DNA of 64,000 nt, from positions 1 to 64,000 of the forward strand of contig JAANDG010000686.1 of NCBI GenBank assembly GCA_036852015.1, in the 5' to 3' direction. Source of the stretch: Pelodera strongyloides (taxonomy: Eukaryota > Nematoda > Chromadorea > Rhabditida > Rhabditidae). Both the position numbers and the translations under genes were made by a program. The notes under the pieces are model-generated. The model was not told the DNA's origin, searched no databases, and saw only the letters and a list, made by a program, of their open reading frames with translations. Positions 35,401-46,383 of this stretch are shown one piece after another. Position 1 is the stretch's first letter; the number at the start of each line of letters is the position of its first letter.

Positions 35401-36241
35401 GTAACGGCGAACTTACCGGCGAGCGCTCTTATGCCGTGTGAGCGTGCTTATTGTGAACTACTAACTAGTGAGCGCTCGTTAGAGGTTAGAGCCACCTACT
35501 ATGTTCTTCATTTGCAGAAATCATAATCCCATGTTTCCTCCCAAACTAGCGGGAAACTCGGGATTCCGTCCTTATTGCGAGCGCTAATCAGGGGCCTTGC
35601 CGCTAACACAAGGCGACTAATGTTTAATTGCGGGACATGATTGGCTACTCTGTCAGGAAACATGCGACTTTTCTTATTGCGTGGGATTGGGTGCTAGCCT
35701 GCCAGGAAACGCGGGATTTATTTTTGTTTCGCGGGAAACGTGCAGTAGAAGAACAGAAACTATGGATTATCACTCACGTGGTTTCCGTCACGATTGGCGG
35801 TTTCTTTGGCCAACGTCCGCCGTTATCTTTACCGCGACGTTTTCTAGACGATTGCTGTGGAGCCGGTGCTTTTGTGACACTTGATGACACCGACTGCACT
35901 GATTGGAGCTACAAAAAATCAGTGAATCAATAAATCAACTTGCTTATCTTACTATATTATTGAACAATCTATTGAAAATTCGATGAAATATTATCGGAGT
36001 CTCAGGTGCGTAAAAACCATGCTCGAGCCCGAGCTCTCTCATCTATCTCACCGAAAAGCTACCGTACCGCGGCTGCCAAATCAAAAGGCGGGAGATTCGA
36101 TTCGTCACTGTCTTCGTTCTCGTTCTCTTCATTATCCGCACTCTCTGCTTGAGACTCTGGCCGGTGAGGGGATAGAGTTGTTGGCGTCATAATCTCCGAG
36201 ATCACGTCGCTGAGTTTACGAGCTCCGACGCGACGCGACAT
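27566..36241 (-). CDS. CP2/LSF-family transcription factor, at least 14 exons
   Basis: Sequence-specific nuclear DNA-binding protein. Exons, minus strand: 36241-36068 (ATG at 36241), 35908-35778, 35283-35154, 34905-34791, 34256-34159, 33648-33526, 33071-32973, 30849-30794, 29977-29874, 29412-29294, 28771-28676, 28289-28165, 27909-27852, 27718-27566. All phases match except around 30849-30794, where an exon or donor is missing. The acidic N-terminus is followed by a CP2-type DNA-binding region ('KHSLEFTWDASGTIFVYLR' is the clearest part), an AT-hook exon ('RPRGRPRK'), a SAM-like segment ('SSEDCRLICANDAEGVRLY') and the C-terminal ubiquitin-like dimerisation region ('LLNLTPPTVSEL', 'GPNGINVQLSDE'). 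The SAM-like part separates it from Grainyhead. The last exon is unresolved; a candidate lies at 27395-27480. Introns hold MITEs and a dead LINE. Confidence 0.85.
28290..28438. mobile_element. MITE with AGGCCGTATTCACCAACAC ends, at an exon boundary
   Basis: Ends 'ctgaggccatatccatcaac' and 'ttggtgaatacggcctctgg'; the core has 'agggagccctccctggcc'. A clearer copy is at 46239-46383. On the minus strand its end GGCCTCAG abuts the CP2 exon at 28289 and supplies the AG of the acceptor. Confidence 0.82.
28955..29025 (-). other. tRNA-like sequence (pseudo-tRNA or SINE head)
   Basis: On the minus strand: A box 'tagtctattggttaaggc' and B box 'ggttcgaatcc' at normal spacing. The acceptor ends do not pair, so a functional tRNA is unlikely. 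It lies in an intron of the CP2 gene. Confidence 0.55.
29428..29540. repeat. (TA)n microsatellite
   Basis: About 110 bp of TA with few interruptions, a few bases upstream (in gene orientation) of the acceptor of the CP2 exon starting at 29412. Confidence 0.95.
30328..30397. repeat. (ACACG)n microsatellite
   Basis: Thirteen to fourteen near-perfect 5-bp units; the encoded 'RHDTT' frames are artefacts. Confidence 0.95.
31015..31188. mobile_element. MITE, AGCGAAATACCGG family (CP2 intron)
   Basis: Ends 'ttaaagcgaaataccggccg' and 'ccggccggtatttcgctttaa' with only small arm differences. Confidence 0.9.
31362..32800 (-). pseudogene. 5'-truncated LINE with frameshifted reverse transcriptase
   Basis: Non-LTR retrotransposon in the same orientation as the host CP2 gene, inside an intron. 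RT motifs appear in order over three frames: 'FDFAKAFDRVSHKKLLGKL' and 'GVPQGSVLGPILF' (frame 32855-32280), 'MYADDIKIY' with 'LPLAPHKCQSLYLG' and 'EIKDLGFIITDN' (32272-31943), then a C-terminal segment with 'VLAYTLYVRSILESGS' (31973-31500). Two frameshifts make it inactive. The 3' end is a TA-rich tail near 31365-31390; the same last ~100 bp occur alone at 50800-50905. No endonuclease is present, as expected after 5' truncation. Probably jockey/CR1-like, not RTE. Confidence 0.87.
33090..33271. mobile_element. MITE, AGCGAAATACCGG family (CP2 intron)
   Basis: Ends 'cgaaatacccgccggttttt' and 'ccggctggtatttcgcgttaa'. Confidence 0.86.
33797..33965. mobile_element. MITE, AGCGAAATACCGG family (CP2 intron)
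   Basis: Ends 'ttaaagcaaataccggccgg' and 'cagccggtatttcgctttaa'. Confidence 0.88.
34270..34438. mobile_element. Palindromic MITE next to a CP2 splice acceptor
   Basis: Ends 'ggccggtttcacaaaaaata' and 'atttttgtgaaaccggcc', with inner 'aggcgtctcctgtttagcgt' arms. It lies about 6 bp upstream (gene sense) of the CTGTTTTCCAG acceptor of the CP2 exon 34256-34159. Confidence 0.85.
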
Positions 36242-36496
36242 TTAGAATACTGTAATGCAAATGTATTTTAGAGATTATTGTACATCAACACGGTATCATA
36301 GCAGACATTACGACACTACAATCTCAAGAATGCGACCAGACAGCACTGTAAATGGGCACAGTAACAAATTGTTTTACAAACTATTGAGCGCAAAGCGACG
36401 CTCAGATTAGGTTACGATAAGGATACGGTATGATATCTTTCGACGAACATTTACGGCAGCGGCCATGAGGTAAGTTCATGTATATACACTACAGTA

Positions 36497-37306
36497 TTGG
36501 AAAAATACAGTAAGACAATACGAACACAGACACAGAACTCAGCCCAGATCATTAGAAGATTGCAAAAACTGTTCGGAAATCGAGACGCGCAAGGTAAGAA
36601 ATGTTGGGAAAAGCTAGATGTTAGTTATTATTCTTTCTCCAAATTATTCGAGTTTCGAAATCGTTCAGAAAGAAGAAAAAGTACATCAAAAAAGAAGCAA
36701 AGATCAGTTCATGAGCTGGAGCGTAGACGGAGAGATACCGGACAGTGCAGACTTGCAGACTCTCCAGGCTCCAGGCTCCAGACTCCAGACACTCCAGGCC
36801 TACATACACTGAAGACAGGCATAGATCAATCATACATACAGAAAAAAATAAAGACAGACCGGACAGCCTAAGCCAAAGGTTTGCGCCTGCAAGAAAAAAA
36901 AAGAGTAAATTTTAAGAAATATTTCAACATCAACAGTATTTGTCCACAAGCATAGATACGTCGAGAAGTGCAAAATACTTTATCAATTGAAGTAAGCTAA
37001 TTGTAAGAATAACAGTAATCTTCTAAAGGAGAAGAGTTTACTGTTTTCTTTTAAGGAATGTGTGACCGAAGGTTTTCTCCGTTTCAGGTGTTTGAGGTAA
37101 GTAAGCCAACTTTTCAATAGTCCAAAAAAATTCAATTGAATTCTTATTAGGTAAACGTCGGAATGTATGCTTCAGACATTTCATATAACCATGCCCCTTT
37201 TTTCAAGTACTTCGTAGTTTCACCTGCGCGGTATTGGAGAGTCGCCTCAGGCGGCGATAGCTGTCTGGTAATTATTAGTAGTAATACTATAAATAACGTG
37301 ACATAA
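36497..37306 (+). CDS. Unknown small protein gene, divergent from CP2, 5' end unresolved
   Basis: Three plus-strand exons join in phase: one ending 36593 ('IIRRLQKLFGNRDAQ', donor GTAAGA), 37056-37096 (acceptor CTTTTAAG, 'MCDRRFSPFQVFE', donor GTAAGT) and 37151-37306 (acceptor CTTATTAG). The last encodes 'NVGMYASDISYNHAPFFKY', 'FVVSPARYWRVASGGDSCL' and stops at 37304, or is spliced at GTAATT at 37268. The start of the first exon is uncertain and no in-phase upstream exon was found. No signal peptide or known domain. It shares an upstream region of about 250 bp with the CP2 gene, so the two may be co-regulated. Confidence 0.5.
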
Positions 37307-37718
37307 CTAGAACAAGCCTACTATTGAAATAACTAAAGGGATTTGTTCTCTCGTCAAAAAAAGTACTAATATTCAAGTGCTCGAGGTCGTGCACCCTGCA
37401 ACGCACTGGCACGCTTGGAATTGTTTTATGTACAAAAAATGGTGCGCGCCGCAAGGCAAGGCCGCTATTACTGAGCGCTCGCCGAGAAAAAACAATCGTG
37501 AACCTTTTGTTTATTACTTTCAGAATGTATATTTCCCATGAAGATATTAAAATATTTCTTTTCCAAAAAATATCTCCTTCAAAATAACAAAGTAAGGTGG
37601 TTAGTCGATATGTTTCAGGATGACTTTAAATGTTTCAGCATAGTGATATTTTCAATGTGTCCCGAAAGACTTTATTTAGACTTTACTTAATTGGTTTTCT
37701 GTAGTTCACAACTTATTA

Positions 37719-37906
37719 TTAAAGCGAAATACCGGTCGGTTTTTGAAACGCATCGAGTACACCAGCACCAGCATTCTTATGCAGCTTACGCAAATGACCA
37801 TAAATTCGAACAAAAAATCGAGCTAAATTCGAATAAATTCGAATAAATACGCAGGGATTCAATTGCCCACTATTCGTTTCAAAAACCGGCCGGTATTTCG
37901 CTTTAA
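37719..37906. mobile_element. MITE, AGCGAAATACCGG family
   Basis: Ends 'ttaaagcgaaataccggtcg' and 'ccggccggtatttcgctttaa'. Confidence 0.9.
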
Positions 37907-38218
37907 GATCATAGCTCGCTTACTTTATAGGGCCACCCACTTACAAAACGGTATAGATGTAACTCATACGCTGCGAATTATGTCATACATACTAAAACTA
38001 AAATCATTGAAGTGTAGCTGTGTAACTTTCCACATTAAAAATGATATTAAATAAAATTCTAAATATATATGGCCCATAATTTTCAATGAAATTCATGAGA
38101 TTTTTGAGCGTTCATTTATTTTCTTTCGAATTTTCTTGTCTGGACTCATCGCGTGTTTTTTTCTCGCCGCGTTCATACCAGCTTTTTATATGTAATGCGT
38201 CATTTTCATGGATTACGG

Positions 38219-38360
38219 GGAGAGAGAGAGAGAGAGAGAGGGAGATAGAAAGAGGGAGGGGGAGAGAGAGAGAGAGGGAGCGAGGGAGGGAATGAGAGAG
38301 AGAGTGGGATGAAAAGAGATAAAGTAATGCGGGAGGTAGAAAGATTGAGAGAGAGAGTAA
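38219..38360. repeat. (GA)n-rich microsatellite
   Basis: Imperfect GAGA tract. A second one covers 39088-39330. Confidence 0.93.
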
Positions 38361-38446
38361 GCTTTTTTCTAAGGGTTCACACTGACGTGAGCAGCTGAAT
38401 GGGCAATCATTGAAAATTAAATACAAATAAATGCGCTCAGAGTAAG

Positions 38447-38551
38447 AATAAATTCGTATTTTTTTATTCAAATTTATGCTCATTTGCATACGCCACATAA
38501 AAATGCTGTGTATTCGAAGTGTTTCAAAAACCGGCCGTTATTTCGCTTTAA
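38447..38551. mobile_element. MITE, AGCGAAATACCGG family (right half only)
   Basis: Right arm 'gtgtttcaaaaaccggccgttatttcgctttaa' is present (38519-38551 region); the left arm is missing. Confidence 0.7.
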
Positions 38552-39085
38552 TAAGTTTGAACTACGGAAAATCAACCACATAGTCAATACAGATTTGAGA
38601 ATGCCAATAGTATATGTTACAGGGGCACACACGCACACCACACACCAACACAAAACACAGTAGCGCAAACATAAATACGTAAACATAAATACATAAATTA
38701 ATGTGTGAGCGACAAGAGGGACAAGGAATAGTCTTTAGAATACTGCGCAATGTTTATTGAAAAGCTTTTATAATAGTTATAAAAAGTTTACAAAATAAAG
38801 CCTGCATTATCAATAAATCAATAGTGCCGGAATATTTCCCGGCCAAATGCATTTTTGAACTGAACACATCAGCGCCAGTATACATACGTAACTCAATGGT
38901 TTTTTTAGACGTCGCGCAGTTTTTTTTGGCGAACGATTTTTTTCGCCGCTTGGATTTTTTTTCCACAAAGCAAACGTTGGGGAGGCCATTGTTCTGTTGT
39001 GCGGTGTCCCTTTGCAAGATGGGAACGCTTAAAAATAGTTTTTATTTAAATAAGTTATCAATATAATACAGAAAAGATAGTGAGT

Positions 39086-39124
<39 letters not shown>

Positions 39125-39526
39125 AAAAGAAGGAAAAAGAGATTGAAAGAGTAGAGAGAGTATAGAGGGAGAAAGATAAGAAGGAACTAGAGTGAAGTTG
39201 TGTGTATGAGGGAGGGAGAGAGGGAGCGAAAGAGGTAGATAAAGATAAGTAATAGAGAGAGAGAGAAATAGGGAGAGAAAGATAGAGAGAGTGATAAAGA
39301 GCTATAGAGAAAGGGAGAGAGAGAGAGTCTGCAATAGATATCAGGAATTCAGCAAGAACTCAAGAACCCCCATCAACTAAAGAAGTAAGAAAAAAATTCG
39401 GTCATGGGCCTCGTACGAAATAGCGAGCTTTTTTTTCTACGGCGCTGCGCGGTTTTTTTCGCTGGCACCGAGCCGCACCAATTCTGTAGAAAAAGAGACG
39501 CCTTCAAGGACTCCTCGGGGTTTTTG

Positions 39527-39828
39527 TTTTTCTTTCCCCGGGGAGATTTCACAATATGTTGGGGATGGGAAGTTTTTCTTTCCCCGGGGAGATTTCACAA
39601 TCTGTTGGGGATGGGAAGTTTTTCTTTCCCCGGGGAGGTTTCACAATTTGGGGATGCAAAGTTTTTCTTTCCCCGGGGAGATTTCACAATTTAGGGATGG
39701 AAAGTTTTCTTTCCCCGGGGAGATTTCACAATTTGGGGATGGAAAGTTTTTCTTTCCCCGGGGAGATTTCACAATTTGGGGATGGAAAGTTTTTCTTTCC
39801 CCGGGGAGATTTCACAATCTGTTGGAAA
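39527..39828 (+). repeat. Minisatellite, about 45-50 bp unit, seven copies
   Basis: The core 'tttccccggggagatttcac' recurs seven times with spacers such as 'aatttggggatggaaag'. Unit length varies because of small indels. It abuts a LINE 3' end at 39846. Not a CRISPR: spacers are near-identical. Confidence 0.93.
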
Positions 39829-39845
39829 TGGGAATGGGTATGATT

Positions 39846-40170
39846 ATAACATAACATAACATAACATTTATTACGAACATAAAATGTCGCACAAGTTTTG
39901 TCGAGGCAATACCACAGTGAATAAATAAGAACCAAATATTTGTGGAAATTTTCAACGTACAATAAGTAAAACCATGCAAGACTAAAGATTGAAGAGGAAC
40001 AAAAATTTCTAGAGAAAACATACACTTTGAAGCTTTCAAATATCGAATTTATGTTATAGTTTCTAGCTTGCTGCACATCTATAATCGTTACAGTTGTATA
40101 AAGATTATCTATGTTTTTTCTAGTTAAGAAATTGTGCAACGAATACTACCTACAGAATAAAAGAAATACC
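39846..40170 (-). mobile_element. LINE 3' end fragment
   Basis: On the minus strand it ends 'tcgtaataaatgttatgtta' with a (TTATG)n tail, resembling the end of the LINE at 31.36 kb ('gcgtaataaatattatatta'). The upstream frame with 'IDVQQARNYNINSIF' could be the last codons of the LINE protein. Confidence 0.65.
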
Positions 40171-40199
40171 CAAAAACTAAAATTTTTGTTTTATAGGAA

Positions 40200-42270
40200 C
40201 CCCCCGATAAAGGGAAGATGATATAAAACCCCGAGGATACGAGGCCAGCGATTTTCGATAATCCATTTAACCTTTTTTTCAGAAATGAGTTTTGCTCAGT
40301 TTTGAGGGGTTTATAGTCGTAGAGCGTAGAGCGCGCGCTAGTTTTTGTATTAGCACGATCGTGTACGGAGAGGGCAAACGGCCCCGAGCTTGGGAAAAAA
40401 TGGTATCTGTTCGGAATTTTTGGGATTGAGCTAAAATTTATATTTTGTGTTTATTTATTTTTCGAAACAATATTAATACATTTTACTTTCTTCGTGTACG
40501 GAGAGAGAGAGAGCGAGAGAGAGAGAGAGAGAGAGAGCAAACGGCCTGTGGGTTGGGTTGAAAATTCTAGGGTTTACATACAGACTACATACTTTATTTT
40601 TTCTATTTATCGTATTTATTTATTTATTTTGCAATTTATTTAACTATTTATTTGCTTAATGTACCAATGTGGAACACATCATAAGATAAAATTTACATAG
40701 CGTCGTTTCTCTTATTGTTAGAAACTTTAAAAGAGCTCTGTATGTATGCTAGTGTTGTGTGTTGTACTTATTAGAGACTACTGGCAAATAAAAACTGAGA
40801 GATTTGGAGATTAATACTCTAAATAATTTTTAAATATCTTCGTGATTACAAACTACACGATATCAATCGTGCACTATGGCTTGTAGGATAACAGGCTTAT
40901 TGAAGATTTAAAAAAAAACAGGTAGAATGATAGATTTAAAAAAAAGCTATTCTTAAAAATTCATAAAAAAGTTGTCTAGAAATAATCCTATTCACGTTAG
41001 TTACTGATCAGTAATAATCATATTCTTCTTAATGTATGAATAGCGCGCCATCTTCGCGCCATAGTCGCGCGGCGCAATCGCGGTGTATTTAGTGAAGGAA
41101 GTTTTCGGACTAGCGCTAAGCTTCAAAACACACACACTAAGAAAACTCTATATACAATAAAACAATGAGTGGGCGATCTTTTCTTGTTTTTGTAGCAGTC
41201 GCACGCAGTGGTTTGCCCTAGCGCGCTACTTTTTTGAGTACTCGTTGGCGCGATTTAGCCGCTCAGGCGCGGCGACAAAAACGCGAACTTGAAAGCGCGC
41301 TGAGCGACTTCTTGTTGGGAGACGCGCTTTTTCTGGAATGTTTTAAGAAATAATATAATATAAGGCATATGTGAGTTTTGGAGTAGGCAGCTGTAGTGCA
41401 TGAACGGAATGAAATTATCTACTTTTTTTTTTAGTTTCTTCAGAAATTAAACGGACTGAAATTAAACAGTCAAACAAAAGTCTGTGTTAGGATGTCTGTG
41501 GTGGGGATTAAAAAAAGAAAAAAGATGTAGACCTGCACTTAAACGTATCAGTGATCAAAGCACAAATATTTCATAAATAGCTTATTTTAATTGTAACTTT
41601 TGAAGATTAAATCAGCAAAACTACAAGGTATTTGACAATAAGATATGAAAGATAAGTGGGCCACGGGCCACCATAACTAACCTAAAGAATAAGCTAACCT
41701 AAACAATGAGTTATGCAAGTCTAACGAGTCTTAGGCCTAAGGCCTACTAAGGCTAAGAATACGCCTAACAATAGCAATAGCCCTTACGTTGTCCCTAAAG
41801 CTAATCCTAAGAATAACCATGCATGTAAATGGTCTTAAGTCTTAAGCCTAAGACTAACAATACGCCTAACACTAGCCCTTGTCCCTAAAACTAACCATAA
41901 CCCTAACCATGTAAATGGGCCATCATTCAAACAAAGAGAAAACAGTATCTAAAAGTAAAACTTTAAAACGAAAAACAGTTACTATGAGTATGAGAGTGTT
42001 AAAATACACCATACACCTAGGATAACATATTACATAGGACATAACATAGGGCGTAGTGGCATAAACCAGACGGCTATCGCCGCCTACTCAGGCCACCCTA
42101 CTAAAATTATCATACTGCATACTTATATGAAACGTCTGAAACGTATCTTATGCAATACAATTTGCGCTTATTTTGAATAGTTGTGAAAAGGGAGGACTAC
42201 TTATACCAAACGCCTGAAACGTAGAATTCCGTCTCGTTCACACAAACAAAAAAACTCTTCTTCCTTATAT
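40200..42270. other. No gene seen; degenerate telomere-like DNA at 41668-41915
   Basis: AT-rich DNA with a GA tract at 40500-40538. From about 41668 to 41915 'cctaa'-based words such as 'ggcctaaggcctactaaggc', 'gtcttaagcctaagac' and 'ataaccctaaccatg' recur irregularly, suggesting an old decayed interstitial telomere array. Lowly conserved SINE family A body at 42222-42276. Confidence 0.55.
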
Positions 42271-42276
42271 AATAAG

Positions 42277-42447
42277 TTAAAGCGAAATGCCAGCTCCTTT
42301 GGAAAATTTGCATATGATAAGCAAATCCTATGTATCCTATTCTAATTTTGCGCGATAGCCGTGGACGATCGCGCAAAATTAGCATAGGATACATAGGATT
42401 TGCTTATCATATGCAAATTTTCCAAAGGGGCTAGCATTTCGCTTTAA
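42277..42447. mobile_element. Near-perfect palindromic MITE, AGCGAAATGCCAG family (copy 1)
   Basis: Starts 'ttaaagcgaaatgccagctc' and ends 'gctagcatttcgctttaa'. Arms of about 80 bp pair almost fully around 'gcgcgatagccgtggacgat'. Copy 2 is at 53153-53323. Confidence 0.92.
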
Positions 42448-42629
42448 CGTATGCAGTTATAGCAGTCAAATTCGACAAGCTCAACGCATATCGACATAAC
42501 ATAAGAATCCAAAACGCGGGTGTGTGTTGTGTGTGATGGTATGAATGTATTAAACCGCTCATCGCACTGAGTTTCGCATTCGCATAGAAAAGCGCTCGGT
42601 TGGGGTTTTTCGCATAAAGAAGCGTGCTT

Positions 42630-42745
42630 GTGCGCGATGAGACGGCGACGTCGCGCCGTCGCAGAAACTCGCGAAAAAACGCGCCGGCAGTAGGGCGGCG
42701 GCGTCGCGCCGTCGCAGGAAACGGCGAAAAAAACGCAATTCCCGG
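42630..42745. repeat. GC-rich direct repeat
   Basis: The string 'gtcgcgccgtcgcag' occurs twice, each followed by 'aaac..cgaaaaaa'. Open frames on both strands are judged composition artefacts. Confidence 0.5.
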
Positions 42746-43517
42746 GCAGAGCGGCGCAAAACGGGGGGGCGGTCCCCGGCGGGTGTTTCGCCGATGCCGC
42801 ACCAGTTTTTATACGGTATGAAAAACGCGACCGGGCCGTGTGCACCACACCGAGAGCCTATCGATTCTTTTTCGAAATATGACTTTTCTACTTTTACTTC
42901 CCGGCCTGTGGGAAGTACTGGGGAACTATAAGGGAACTTGGTAGTTGAACCTTCGGATGTTAAAGTGGTATGACACGTGGTTTGTGAAGCACATACTGTG
43001 CATCTAGACACCCATCTACCATATACTAATTGCCCAACATGTGACCATGGAATGGAAATTTGTATGTATTTCAAAACAGCCATTTAGACGTTAGGGAGCG
43101 AATGAAATCAGTTCAGAAAATATTTGAAATTATTTTTTACAATCCAGCAATTGTCATTTCAGAATAAACCCCATTTCTAAGGCTCAAACCTAACCTAAGT
43201 ATCACACAAGGTGTGATACAGTGCTTGTTAGCGCTTTTTTTTGCACTAAAAGTGCACATGACTTAAATTCAAATTCCAAAAATGGCAGCACAATTCTTAG
43301 AAAAAAGTGAGTGATTATTTTTTTTACCTCGTACCTGAGCTCTCCGGTCGCAAACTCCCTAGCAACCAAATAGACTTTCGCCTATCATAAAATGCTTAAA
43401 AAAGATGGTAAAAAACGTCAAGGAGGAAATTAACTACATACATTTAAAGGGAATATAATTTTCTCACATAAATCTGTGAATGACTTTTTACGTGGGCTTG
43501 AGACAAGAGCGGCTCGG

Positions 43518-43677
43518 TGTTAAAGCAGTGTTGTACCTACTTTGGGAAATTTGACTACGAAAAGCATTTTCTATGTATCCTATGCAAATTTTTGTCCGGC
43601 ATCAAATTTACATTGGATACATAGGATATGCGTAACATATGCAAATTTCTCAAAGTAAGTACAATACTGCTGTAAAC
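43518..43677. mobile_element. MITE, AAAGCAGTGTTGTAC family
   Basis: Left 'ttaaagcagtgttgtaccta' pairs with right 'aagtacaatactgctgtaaa'; both arms carry 'tatgtatcctatgc'-like sequence, linking it to the palindromic MITEs at 42.3 and 53.2 kb. Confidence 0.75.
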
Positions 43678-44403
43678 TTGGTTTTGCATTAGTACAAAGA
43701 TAAAGCAATAGAGCGAAACCTTGAGATTTATAGACAATTAAGTTAGTAAGTTGATTTATAGAATAAAACTAGTATCATTATTGTTAGAACTATTATAAAA
43801 AAGGATTGTGAAGTAGTATTTAGTATTTGCTTTCTCTGTCTTTATGTGGCTTGAGCTCAAGCGTCACATAGACGAAAGAACAAGAGAAAGAAAAAAAATG
43901 TATGAAAAAAGACAAAAAAAAAAATAGTGGCGGATTAAAAAAGTCACATGCACTTTGCAATCTAAAACCGTTTTTTTTTTTTTTGTTATATAGAAACCTA
44001 GCTCTCTTATTCTTAGAATTTCCCGTACTTTAGGGAAAACTACAACAAAACCCACTATGGAAAAAGTGTAACAAAAGCTGGCCAAACTATAGTCCAATTT
44101 TGACAGAAAATCGTTCTGGTACTGAGTGATTGTGTATGTTATCATGCAGTCATGCTTATAGTAGTTGGTATTAGCATTCTATAAAAGCCTTCTGCCATAC
44201 CACATACCTGATAACCTGATCCTAGTTAACGGTGTTCTATTTGCAAAGTAAAAAAAAAAAAAAATGAATCAAAATGAACGCCATAGATTTGGCTCCAATG
44301 TCCAAAACACAAAAGAAAGATCTCTGCGCGCGTGAAAAAGTATGTAGTTTGAAACCACCCAAACACAAACATACATCGTTTTTTTTTTGCTTTCAAAGAG
44401 CAC

Positions 44404-44592
44404 TATTAATTGATGAACATAATGGGGTTTCCAAGTATCCCAAAAATTCGATGTGATTCTGTCAATACTACCGTATTTCTGCACGAAACTTGCATATATA
44501 ATCAGAACAATTAAAAAAATATTCTCGTGTAGTTCCAAAATACTGCAAATGTTCACCATACTTGGAAACTCCATGATGAACATTAGATAGTC
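44404..44592. mobile_element. Short inverted-repeat element
   Basis: 'gatgaacataatggggtttc' plus 'caagtat' on the left pairs with 'atacttggaaactccatgat' on the right. Confidence 0.6.
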
Positions 44593-45186
44593 ATTCGTCA
44601 AGTGTAATTATCGTACTTTCCCCAGACCTGCGTCAATCAATTAAAAAAAGCAATTACGGTACATGTCTGGTTCAATACTTTGAAAGAGAACTGTGGTTTT
44701 GTACCAGCTGGTGCTTGAACCCGTGTCTTTGTTTTCAATGCGAAATTCTGATGGTGCGCGGCGCAAAAGATTCGCCTACCTTTCGCCGCGCACCTCGCTC
44801 AGTCTTCGCCAGTCTCTCGCGAGTGCTATGCGAATGCATCCGCGTGCGAAAGAAGCCTGGCAAAGTTGGCGGAAACGTCGTCACGATCCTGATAATGCAT
44901 TTAACGTCGTCACAATCCTTTGCGCAGTGTCGCTTATGTTTTGCTGAGCTGTCGCCGCGCACTACCCGAGCTTCGCCAGTGCATACCTGCATTAATCAGC
45001 GCACTCCACATCAGAACCCTATTTATACGAGTTTGAGAACATAGCTGCATGTAGTATGTAAGAACAACCTTTTATTTAAAAAAAAGCAAATAAAAAACCC
45101 CCACAAAAAGCCCTATAGAAAAGAGAAACACAGGAGGAACATAGTCGCATATGCTTTTTACAGCACTTAGTGTTCGAAGGATCTAC

Positions 45187-45369
45187 TACGCGAAATACTG
45201 GCCGGTTTTTGAAACACATCGAGTTGACCAGCACATTCTTATGCTGCTTATTTATGCGAATGAACACACATTAGAATAAAAAATCGAGTTAAAGAGCCAA
45301 TAAGCATAACTACGCAGAAATTTAGTCGTCCACAATGCGTTTCAAAAACCGACCGGTATTTTGCTTTAA
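45187..45369. mobile_element. MITE, AGCGAAATACCGG family
   Basis: Ends 'gcgaaatactggccggtttt' and 'ccgaccggtattttgctttaa'. Confidence 0.86.
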
Positions 45370-45699
45370 AATAGTTTGAACTCGACGAATTCTACAAATA
45401 TGTGCGTAAATTTGCTAAGACTGTTACCACCGAAACTGATCATTGTTAGTTGAATCTCAAAAAGACGGAACAGTGTTGCGTAGATGTCCCGTCTCGTAGC
45501 ACAAAGGCCTGGATATAAACACTGACACAGCGTTAATAAGTTATTTATTATGTAAGTAAGACACAACAGCAAAACGTTCACTTGGGACCTAAGCCCAGAA
45601 ATACAGTAATACAATAGGAGACCTAGGGACTCGCCTGCTCCAATTAACTAGGGCTAGCTTACTCGGATCAGCCAAAGAGTGCTCTCGGCACAACGACCA

Positions 45700-45966
45700 T
45701 CAGTGGCCTATTGGATAATACCCCATGGACACTCGGACACCACTGGACACCATTGGACACCACTTTAACTTTTGCACGAAAATGAGGTATTTAATAATTT
45801 AAGTTCACAACTCAGATATGCTAATGATGATATGATAATCTTGTTATTTCGATCTAAACTTTGAAATTGGCACATGTTTAGCTGAAGGTGTCCAGTGGTA
45901 TCCAATGATATCCAGTGGTGTCTACGTGTCTGTCGTGTATTATCCAATAAGCCCAATCAGTCGAAC
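45700..45966. mobile_element. Inverted-repeat element built of GGACACCACT units
   Basis: Left 'ctattggataata' then 'ccactggacaccattggaca'; right 'ggtgtccagtggtatccaat' then 'tattatccaataag'. Each arm has short internal tandem repeats. Confidence 0.75.
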
Positions 45967-46238
45967 AACAATTCACAGATAAGGCTGATTTTAGGCCAAG
46001 ATAATCAATTACTGAAGTGCAGGTAACTCTCATAACAACAGTTCGCGGGAATTCAAACACGATGAATTACTGTAAGAAAGGCAATTAATAACAAGCTAAA
46101 TATAAGAAGGTTGTGAATCGTCACAACAAACATTGTTTTAAAGCTTGCATTTGTTTCCAAATTTTCTTTGAAGTACTGTGGTGGCGCCTAAAATATAGAA
46201 GGTAGAATCGAAACCGAAACAAAACCAATGTATGTGAC

Positions 46239-46383
46239 TGAGGCCGTATTCACCAACACGCAGGGAGCCCTCCCTGGCCTCCCCAGGTAGCCAAAGAGTG
46301 CGTAGAAAGCGCGAGAGCAGAAGAGATTCAGAGCGCCCGTGAGCATAGGGAGGGCTCCCTGATGTGTTGGTGAATACGGCCTC
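46239..46383. mobile_element. MITE with AGGCCGTATTCACCAACAC ends
   Basis: Left 'gaggccgtattcaccaacac' pairs with right 'gtgttggtgaatacggcctc'; inner 'agggagccctccctggcc'. Sister of the element at 28290. Confidence 0.9.

Noticed and set aside
27566..36241. Grainyhead rather than CP2/LSF
   Set aside because: The segment around 'ICANDAEGVRLY' directly before the C-terminal region matches the SAM-like part typical of the LSF/CP2 branch; Grainyhead proteins lack it.
39527..39828. CRISPR-like array
   Set aside because: The spacers are almost the same as each other and lengths vary; the context is eukaryotic, so it is a minisatellite.
42431..43083. Three overlapping minus-strand frames rich in Arg and Ala
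   Set aside because: They translate the GC-rich direct repeat in different frames; composition artefact.
44735..45044. Overlapping open frames on both strands
   Set aside because: GC-rich stretch with few stop codons; no motif, signal peptide or splice support on either strand.
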